From positions 1-49,516 of the forward strand of contig JAGCGS010000066.1 in NCBI GenBank assembly GCA_017649485.1: a DNA stretch of 49,516 bases. The letters run 5' to 3'. The notes beneath the pieces are model-generated. The model searched no databases and was not told the origin of the DNA. It saw only the letters and a list, made by a program, of their open reading frames with translations. Source of the DNA: Bacteroidaceae bacterium. Its GTDB lineage: Bacteria > Bacteroidota > Bacteroidia > Bacteroidales > Bacteroidaceae. Position numbers and translations under genes: made by a program. This document shows, piece by piece, positions 41,702 to 49,516 of this stretch (position 1 is the first letter of the stretch; each line of letters begins with the position of its first letter).

Positions 41702-43096
41702 ATGAAGGTAAAAAGACGTTGGATAATCCTGATGACGGCGATGATTCTGATAGCCGTAGCAGGGCTTTTCGTAGGCGAGCCTACATTTGAGTGTGACTGG
41801 TCGGTAATCTCCGCGGCTGATGTGGCCTGGTTGATTACCGCCACTATTTTTGTATTAATGATGACACCTGGCTTATCATTCTTCTATGGCGGTATGGTAG
41901 GAGCAAAAAATGTCATCAGTACGATGTTGCAGTCATTTATCGCGATGGGACTTATCTCAGTGCTTTGGGTGGTTGTGGGCTTCTCGTTGTGTTTCGGTGA
42001 CGACATTGGTGGTATCATCGGCAACCCTTTAACTTTTGCGATGTTCAATAATGTAGGAGGAGCTGTTTATACTACGCCTGCGGGTAATATATTAGGTGGG
42101 GCTACGATACCGTTGGCATTGTTTGCCTTGTTTCAGATGAAGTTTGCTATCATCACGCCCTCGCTTATTACGGGATCATTTGCCGAACGTGTCAGGTTTT
42201 CGGCCTATATGTTCTTTATGATGTTTTTCTTCTTTGTCATCTACTGTCCACTGGCTCATATGACTTGGCATCCCGAAGGATTATTTATGCGATGGGGGGT
42301 GATAGATTTCGCTGGTGGTATTGTAGTACATGCATCTTCAGGAATAGCGGCATTGGCAGGTGCCATCTTCTTAGGACGCCGCAAAGCGGTGACCCGTAAT
42401 AGTGAACCCGCCAACATCCCCTTTGTATTGCTTGGAGCCGCTATGCTATGGTTAGGATGGTTTGGCTTCAATGCAGGCTCTTCTCTCCATGCTGATGGAC
42501 AGGCCATTAAGGCGTTCCTCAACACGAATACGGCTTCTGCAACGGCTATGATGACATGGATATTCTTTGATTGTCTGCGTGGCCGTAAACCGTCTGCAAT
42601 GGGTGCTGCAGTGGGTTGCGTAGTAGGTCTGGTAGCTATCACTCCGTCAGCAGGCTATGTAACAGTGGGTCAGAGCATCTTCATTGCTTTCGTCATCACA
42701 CTAATCTGTAACATTGCCGTTTATTGGCGTTCACGGAGTAGTATTGACGATGCCCTTGACGTATTCCCTACTCACGGAACGGGTGGTATCTTCGGCACCA
42801 TACTGACGGGTATCTTCATCCAGGAAGGACTTATTGCAGGCACATGGGAAGGTTTTGTCATCTTCCTTTACCATCTGTTGGCCATCGTCATTGTGTTTGT
42901 CTACACCTTCTCCATGAGCTGGTTAGGCTATAAACTCATCGATAGCCTCATCCCGATGCGTGTATCTGCCTTTAGTGAAAAGGTAGGCCTCGACTTTTCA
43001 CAGCACGACGAGCATTACGGTCTGGCACATATCGGAGAACGCGAATTGGCAGAGTACGAGGAGTATATTAGAGGTAAAGGAGAAAAAACAAAATAA
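41702..43096 (+). CDS. amt: Ammonium transporter
   Basis: A 464-residue membrane protein with an N-terminal hydrophobic segment and about eleven membrane helices. Amt family marks: PGLSFFYGGMVGAKN, the twin histidines His210 (VVHASSGIAALAGA) and His358 (FPTHGTGGIFGT), and GWFGFNAGSS. It imports ammonium. No glnK/PII gene follows, although PII often accompanies amt; the next gene is pyrG, 37 bases downstream. Confidence 0.96.
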   Translation: MKVKRRWIILMTAMILIAVAGLFVGEPTFECDWSVISAADVAWLITATIFVLMMTPGLSFFYGGMVGAKNVISTMLQSFIAMGLISVLWVVVGFSLCFGDDIGGIIGNPLTFAMFNNVGGAVYTTPAGNILGGATIPLALFALFQMKFAIITPSLITGSFAERVRFSAYMFFMMFFFFVIYCPLAHMTWHPEGLFMRWGVIDFAGGIVVHASSGIAALAGAIFLGRRKAVTRNSEPANIPFVLLGAAMLWLGWFGFNAGSSLHADGQAIKAFLNTNTASATAMMTWIFFDCLRGRKPSAMGAAVGCVVGLVAITPSAGYVTVGQSIFIAFVITLICNIAVYWRSRSSIDDALDVFPTHGTGGIFGTILTGIFIQEGLIAGTWEGFVIFLYHLLAIVIVFVYTFSMSWLGYKLIDSLIPMRVSAFSEKVGLDFSQHDEHYGLAHIGERELAEYEEYIRGKGEKTK

Positions 43097-43115
43097 ACAA
43101 ACATTTGAACAGTAA

Positions 43116-44735
<1,620 letters not shown>

Positions 44736-44767
44736 TTTAATAAAACGTTGAATCATAGGTTAGAAAG

Positions 44768-46498
44768 ATGGAACAGTTAAAGCATGAATGTGGAGTAGCG
44801 ATGATTCGCTTGTTAAAGCCACTTGAGTATTATGCCCAGAAATACGGCTCAAAGGCTTATGGGTTCAACAAGCTTTATCTGATGATGGAGAAGCAGCATA
44901 ACCGTGGACAGGAAGGAGCTGGTATTGCATCGTTAAATCTTAACAAAGAGCCAGGTACGGAATATATGTTCCGCGAGAAGGCCGAGGGTAAGGATGCAAT
45001 CACCGAGATTTTCTCGCGAGTTACACAGGAGATGGTTGGCGAACTCTATATGGGTCATCTACGCTATTCAACTACGGGAAAAACAGGACTGACGTTCGTG
45101 CATCCTTTTTTGCGACGTAACAACTGGCGATCTAAGAACCTTTGCCTATGTGGCAACTTCAACATGACAAACATTGATGAAGTGTTCCAATTCCTAACTC
45201 AACAGGGTCAGTCGCCACGTATCTATGGTGACTCATATATCACCTTAGAACTAATGGGTCATCGTCTTGACCGCGAGGTGGAACGATTATATCAGAAGGC
45301 ACGTGGAAAAGGTTTGGATGGCACGGACATTACGAATTATATAGACAATAATGTGGAGATAGCCAATGTACTAAAAACCACGATGAGTCACTATGATGGC
45401 GGCTATGTGATGTGCGGCATGACAGGAAGCGGAGAGATGTTTGCTATACGCGACCCTTGGGGTATACGTCCTGCTTTTTACTATCGCGATGACGAAATAG
45501 TGGCCTTAGCCAGCGAACGCCCTGTTCTTCAGACTACTTTCGATTTACAATATGAGGAAATCCAAGAATTGCAGCCAGGCGAGGCTCTCATCGTTCGTCG
45601 CAATGGCAAGAGTCATATGCAACAGATAATACCTACCAAGAAGTTCAGTGCGTGTTCTTTCGAACGCATATACTTCAGTAGAGGTTCAGACCGTGACATC
45701 TATCAAGAGCGTAAACGACTAGGCGAACAACTGACACAGCCCATTCTCAAAGCTATAAATTATGATGTGGGCAATACAGTCTTTTCATATATACCCAACA
45801 CTGCCGAGGTGGCTTATTATGGTATGACAGATGGTTTCCGTAAGTTAAGGGGTGAGGTCCGTACAGAAAAAGTGGTTTGGAAAGATATTAAGTTGCGTAC
45901 TTTCATCGCTGACAACAGTGAGCGTAATGACCTTGCCGCTCATGTCTATGACATCAGCTATGGTTCATTAAGGCCTTACAAGGATAACCTCGTGATTATT
46001 GACGACAGCATCGTACGAGGCACCACACTAAAAGAAAGCATTTTTAAGATTCTCGACCGTTTACACCCCAAAAAGATCGTGATGGTGTCCAGCTCGCCAC
46101 AAATCCGTTATCCTGATTATTACGGTATTGACATGCCACGTTTGGAGGAGTTCTGTGCTTTCCGAGCCACTATGGCTTTAATAGAAGAACGGGGAATGTG
46201 GCAATTAGTTAATGATACATATCTGGCATGCAAGAATGCCGATGATAAAGAAAACTGTGTTCGAGCAATATACGAGCCATTCACTATTGAAGAGATCAAT
46301 ACAAAAATAGTAGAGTTGCTCCGTCCTGATGGGATGCAGGCTCCCATAGAACTGGTATTTCAGAGTATCGAGGGACTACATGAAGCTTGTCCCAATCACC
46401 CAGGCGACTGGTACTTTACAGGTCATTATCCTACTCCTGGTGGAACGCGACTTGTAAACCAAGCTTTTGTTAATTATGTGAAATCAATAAATAGGTAA
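44768..46498 (+). CDS. Amidophosphoribosyltransferase-like protein (PurF family, Bacteroidota type)
   Basis: A 576-residue protein with a class II glutaminase domain, nucleophile Cys8 (HECGVAM) behind a short propeptide, HNRGQEGAGIASL and MGHLRYSTTG, and a phosphoribosyltransferase domain with the PRPP loop VIIDDSIVRGTT (409-420). It should form phosphoribosylamine from PRPP and glutamine for purine synthesis. It is longer than classical PurF (about 500 residues), with inserts in the glutaminase domain and a different C-terminus, a variant I associate with Bacteroidota. Whether it replaces or supplements a standard PurF cannot be told from here. It ends 5 bases before glmS. Confidence 0.85.
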   Translation: MEQLKHECGVAMIRLLKPLEYYAQKYGSKAYGFNKLYLMMEKQHNRGQEGAGIASLNLNKEPGTEYMFREKAEGKDAITEIFSRVTQEMVGELYMGHLRYSTTGKTGLTFVHPFLRRNNWRSKNLCLCGNFNMTNIDEVFQFLTQQGQSPRIYGDSYITLELMGHRLDREVERLYQKARGKGLDGTDITNYIDNNVEIANVLKTTMSHYDGGYVMCGMTGSGEMFAIRDPWGIRPAFYYRDDEIVALASERPVLQTTFDLQYEEIQELQPGEALIVRRNGKSHMQQIIPTKKFSACSFERIYFSRGSDRDIYQERKRLGEQLTQPILKAINYDVGNTVFSYIPNTAEVAYYGMTDGFRKLRGEVRTEKVVWKDIKLRTFIADNSERNDLAAHVYDISYGSLRPYKDNLVIIDDSIVRGTTLKESIFKILDRLHPKKIVMVSSSPQIRYPDYYGIDMPRLEEFCAFRATMALIEERGMWQLVNDTYLACKNADDKENCVRAIYEPFTIEEINTKIVELLRPDGMQAPIELVFQSIEGLHEACPNHPGDWYFTGHYPTPGGTRLVNQAFVNYVKSINR

Positions 46499-46503
46499 TT
46501 ATT

Positions 46504-48351
46504 ATGTGTGGTATCGTAGGTTACATTGGCCAGAAAAAGGCCTATCCCATTTTAATTAAAGGACTCCAACGGTTGGAATATCGCGGTTACGACAGCGCTG
46601 GAGTGGCCATGATTAGCACCAATGGCAATCTCAATGTCTATAAAGCAAAAGGTAAAGTAGCCGACTTAGAAACTTTCTGCGAAGACAAGGATGTCAGTGG
46701 TAGTGTCGGTATCGCTCATACTCGTTGGGCTACTCACGGAGAGCCCAACATTACCAATGCACACCCTCATTACTCTGCCTCTGGACGACTTGCTCTCATC
46801 CACAATGGTATTATTGAGAACTATGCGACAATTAAGGAGAACCTTATTGCTCGAGGCATACATTTCAAGAGCGTTACCGACACAGAGGTCCTGGTTCAAC
46901 TCATAGAACATATCATGCTCAGCAATGACCTGTGCATACTTGAAGCAGTACAAGTTGCTTTACACCAAGTGATTGGTGCATACGCCATTGCCATCCTTGA
47001 TTGTGAACACCCTGACACCATTATCTGTGCGCGCCAGAGTTCACCTCTTGTTGTAGGTCTTGGTGAAGAAGGTGACTTTTACCTTGCCTCTGATGCCAGT
47101 CCCATAGCAGAATATACGGACAAAGTTGTTTATCTCAACGATGGTGATATCGCAGTGATGCAACTGGGAAAAGATTTGATAGTTGTCAATACCGACAACG
47201 AAACACAACACCCAAAAGTAAAGCTGATAGATGTTACCCTTGGCCAGTTGGAAAAAGGGGGCTATCCATTTTTTATGCTCAAAGAGATTTTTGAACAACC
47301 CAATTGCATACGGGATTGTATGCGTGGACGAATCAATGTGGAAGGCAATCGTATCACTCTTTCTGCCGTCATCGACTATCGTGAGAAGCTCGTCAACGCC
47401 CACCGCATCATTATAGTGGCATGTGGCACCAGTTGGCATGCTGGACTCATCGGCAAGCAACTCATAGAGAGTCTTTGCCGCATCCCTGTTGAAGTGGAAT
47501 ATGCTTCGGAGTTCCGTTATCGTGAACCAGTAATATTCCACGATGATGTAGTAATAGCCATTTCGCAAAGTGGTGAGACAGCAGATACTTTAGCTGCTAT
47601 TGAGTTGGCACGAAGATCAGGTGCATTCGTATTCGGTGTCTGCAATGCTATCGGTGCTTCTATTCCTCGTCAGACTCAAACGGGAGTCTATATCCATGTG
47701 GGACCTGAAATTGGTGTGGCTTCAACTAAAGCTTTTACAGGACAGGTCACTGTGCTATCTATGCTCGCCCTCTGCATAGCCAATGAACGTTGCACAATAA
47801 CAGACAATCAGTACAAGGAGATGGTGGCCGAACTGACACGAATCCCTGCTAAAATGGAGGAGGCACTAACGACCAACGAACAGATTGAACATCTGTCATC
47901 CATTTTCACTTATGCTAAGAACTGTTTGTATCTCGGACGCGGCTACAATTATCCCGTTGCCCTTGAAGGAGCTCTTAAACTGAAAGAAATTTCTTATATA
48001 CATGCTGAGGGTTATCCTGCAGCAGAGATGAAACATGGTCCCATTGCTCTTATCGATTCTGAGATGCCCGTCTTTGTGATTGCTACGCGTGATAAGCTCT
48101 ATGAAAAGGTTATCAGTAATATACAAGAAGTACGAGCTCGAGGCGGACGAGTTATTGCACTTGTCACCAGAGGTGATGAGCAGATTCGAAACCTTGCCAA
48201 TCATGTCATTGAGCTACCAGATACCTTCGAATGTTTTCAACCTCTCATTGCCAGTATTCCTTTGCAATTGTTGGCATATCATATTGCAGTATGTAAAGGC
48301 AAGGACGTTGACCGACCACGCAACCTTGCCAAGAGTGTTACTGTAGAATAA
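46504..48351 (+). CDS. glmS: Glutamine-fructose-6-phosphate aminotransferase
   Basis: A 615-residue protein: class II glutaminase with Cys2 (MCGIVGYIG), RLEYRGYDSAG and HTRWATHG, then two SIS sugar-isomerase domains (VACGTSWHAGL, SQSGETADTLAA, GRGYNYPVALEGALKLKE) and the conserved end DRPRNLAKSVTVE. It makes glucosamine-6-phosphate for cell-wall and LPS precursors. It is translated closely with the purF-like gene before it and the carA gene 16 bases after it. No glmS ribozyme-like sequence fits in the 5-base gap. Confidence 0.97.
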   Translation: MCGIVGYIGQKKAYPILIKGLQRLEYRGYDSAGVAMISTNGNLNVYKAKGKVADLETFCEDKDVSGSVGIAHTRWATHGEPNITNAHPHYSASGRLALIHNGIIENYATIKENLIARGIHFKSVTDTEVLVQLIEHIMLSNDLCILEAVQVALHQVIGAYAIAILDCEHPDTIICARQSSPLVVGLGEEGDFYLASDASPIAEYTDKVVYLNDGDIAVMQLGKDLIVVNTDNETQHPKVKLIDVTLGQLEKGGYPFFMLKEIFEQPNCIRDCMRGRINVEGNRITLSAVIDYREKLVNAHRIIIVACGTSWHAGLIGKQLIESLCRIPVEVEYASEFRYREPVIFHDDVVIAISQSGETADTLAAIELARRSGAFVFGVCNAIGASIPRQTQTGVYIHVGPEIGVASTKAFTGQVTVLSMLALCIANERCTITDNQYKEMVAELTRIPAKMEEALTTNEQIEHLSSIFTYAKNCLYLGRGYNYPVALEGALKLKEISYIHAEGYPAAEMKHGPIALIDSEMPVFVIATRDKLYEKVISNIQEVRARGGRVIALVTRGDEQIRNLANHVIELPDTFECFQPLIASIPLQLLAYHIAVCKGKDVDRPRNLAKSVTVE

Positions 48352-48367
48352 AAACAGTTATGTTAAT

Positions 48368-49516
48368 ATGAAGGACGCTACTTTGATTCTTAGTAACGGA
48401 ACACAGTTCCATGGAAAAAGTTTCGGCTACGAAGCAGAGACAGTCGGCGAGGTCGTGTTTAACACCGCCATGACAAGTTATCCTGAGAGTTTGACAGATC
48501 CAAGCTATGCAGGACAGATAATGGTGAATACGTATCCGCTGATTGGGAACTACGGCGTACCTGAAATAGCCATGGGTAGAGATGGTTTGCCATTGTACAC
48601 AGAAAGTGATAAGATCCAAGTGAAAGCCTTAATTGTGGCTGACTATAGTGAAACCTATTCACATTGGAATGCTAAGGAATCATTAGCTACTTGGTTGAAA
48701 CGCGAAAAGATTCCTGCTATAACAGGGATTGACACCCGCCGATTAACGATGCTATTGAGAGAACATGGTGTGATGATGGGAAGAATAGTCATAGACCATT
48801 CATTATTGAACTTTGACCATTGCCTATCAGACTACGGTTCGGTGAATTGGGTAAAGCAGGTAAGCTGTAAAGAAGTTATTACGTATCGTCCTGAAAGTGC
48901 CATTATCAAAGGTCATTGTTCAATGAAAAGAGTAGTCCTGGTTGATTGTGGCGTAAAAGCAAATATCATTCGTTGCCTGCTCAAGCGTGGAATCGAGGTA
49001 GTGAGAGTACCATGGGACTTCGACTTCAATCTGTTAGATTTTGATGGACTTTTCCTTGCCAATGGTCCAGGTGACCCAGAACAATGTGAAAAAACAATTG
49101 CTCATATCCGAGCCTTCCTTAATAACAAAAATATTCGCCCATGTATGGGCATCTGTTTGGGTAATCAATTACTGGCTCGAGCCGCTGGGGCTAAGACTTA
49201 CAAACTGAAATACGGTCATCGCTCGCACAACCAACCCGTTCAACGAGTTGGGACAAATCAGTGTTTTATAACCTCACAGAACCACGGTTACGCAGTGGAT
49301 GATTCAACATTACCTGAAGACTGGGAACCGCTGTTCAGGAATATGAATGATGGTTCGAACGAAGGTATTCGTCACAAGTCTAATCCCTGGATGTCAGCTC
49401 AGTTTCACCCGGAAGCCTGTGGCGGTCCAACCGATACTGAATGGATGTTTGATGAGTTTGTTTCTTTAGTTGAGAAGTTCAACAGCAAACATGTAAACGA
49501 GTTGAACGATAGAGCA
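48368..49516 (+). CDS. carA: Carbamoyl-phosphate synthase small subunit (3' end cut by window)
   Basis: From the ATG at 48368 the frame is open for 383 codons to the last base without a stop. The N-terminal domain (LSNGTQFHGKSFGYEAETVGEVVFNTAMTSYPESLTDPSYAGQ) and the class I glutaminase with VDCGVKANIIRCL, GPGDPE, nucleophile Cys263 in GICLGNQ and FHPEA identify CarA. It supplies ammonia from glutamine for carbamoyl phosphate (pyrimidines and arginine). carB probably follows. Near residues 145-156 (bases 48800-48830) the coding sequence has a weak 7-base rhythm with two GACCATT copies. Confidence 0.95.
   Translation, partial: MKDATLILSNGTQFHGKSFGYEAETVGEVVFNTAMTSYPESLTDPSYAGQIMVNTYPLIGNYGVPEIAMGRDGLPLYTESDKIQVKALIVADYSETYSHWNAKESLATWLKREKIPAITGIDTRRLTMLLREHGVMMGRIVIDHSLLNFDHCLSDYGSVNWVKQVSCKEVITYRPESAIIKGHCSMKRVVLVDCGVKANIIRCLLKRGIEVVRVPWDFDFNLLDFDGLFLANGPGDPEQCEKTIAHIRAFLNNKNIRPCMGICLGNQLLARAAGAKTYKLKYGHRSHNQPVQRVGTNQCFITSQNHGYAVDDSTLPEDWEPLFRNMNDGSNEGIRHKSNPWMSAQFHPEACGGPTDTEWMFDEFVSLVEKFNSKHVNELNDRA

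Noticed and set aside
46499-46503. glmS ribozyme
   Set aside because: Only five bases separate the purF-like stop from the glmS start, leaving no room for the ribozyme.

Overview
The window looks like a chromosomal segment of a Bacteroidales bacterium, most likely Prevotellaceae (Prevotella/Segatella-like). The evidence is promoters of the Bacteroidota type (TTTG, about 20 bases, TAnnTTTG), almost no Shine-Dalgarno sequences, a type III glutamine synthetase, a GldE homologue, LL-diaminopimelate aminotransferase, and a DUF4248 / HU-like / smalltalk / amidase gene set that I know only from Bacteroidales. No rRNA, tRNA, CRISPR array, integrase or transposase gene was recognised.

Bases 1-7300 form a defence-type island on the + strand: the 3' end of a D12-class DNA adenine methyltransferase, a McrB-like AAA+ GTPase, a DUF2357/PD-(D/E)XK nuclease as its McrC-like partner, a DUF2971 protein and an AlbA/Schlafen-type ATP-binding protein. 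The methyltransferase, the N-terminal domain of the McrB-like protein and the DUF2971 gene are clearly AT-richer than the motor and nuclease domains. Bases 7400-13260 form a second accessory module: a candidate small RNA, a small HTH-like protein facing a palindromic operator, a DUF4373-like protein, a primase-helicase, DUF4248, an HU-like protein with a Gly-rich tail, a smalltalk small protein and an N-acetylmuramoyl-L-alanine amidase, separated by unusually structured intergenic DNA.

Bases 13400-31000 are mainly core genes: truA, a DUF5715 peptidase-like lipoprotein, nnr, two PAP2-type phosphatases, an LtaS-like sulfatase-fold membrane enzyme, a twin-ABC ATPase, pullulanase, ruvC, pheS, gldE-ssb-mutY, an HU gene, a 29-residue mS38-like ribosomal protein and RNase G. 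This stretch is invaded by arrays of a degenerate heptanucleotide (GACCATT and variants), always in the same orientation. In three genes on the - strand they are read in frame as NGQWSMV-type heptapeptides. At three places the arrays accompany a 27-nt hairpin of constant layout (12-nt arm, CAAG loop, 11-nt arm) with compensatory base changes. I regard this composite element as the most novel signal in the window.

Bases 31000-49516 are a nitrogen-assimilation block. On the - strand lie glnN, dapL, dapF, gltD and gltB (transcribed from gltB towards glnN). Divergent from them, from one strong promoter on the + strand, run amt, pyrG, a purF-like gene, glmS and carA (cut by the window end). Ammonium import, its fixation into glutamine and glutamate, and four glutamine amidotransferases that spend the product are therefore arranged around one 305-base regulatory region that carries an inverted repeat at the predicted amt transcription start.
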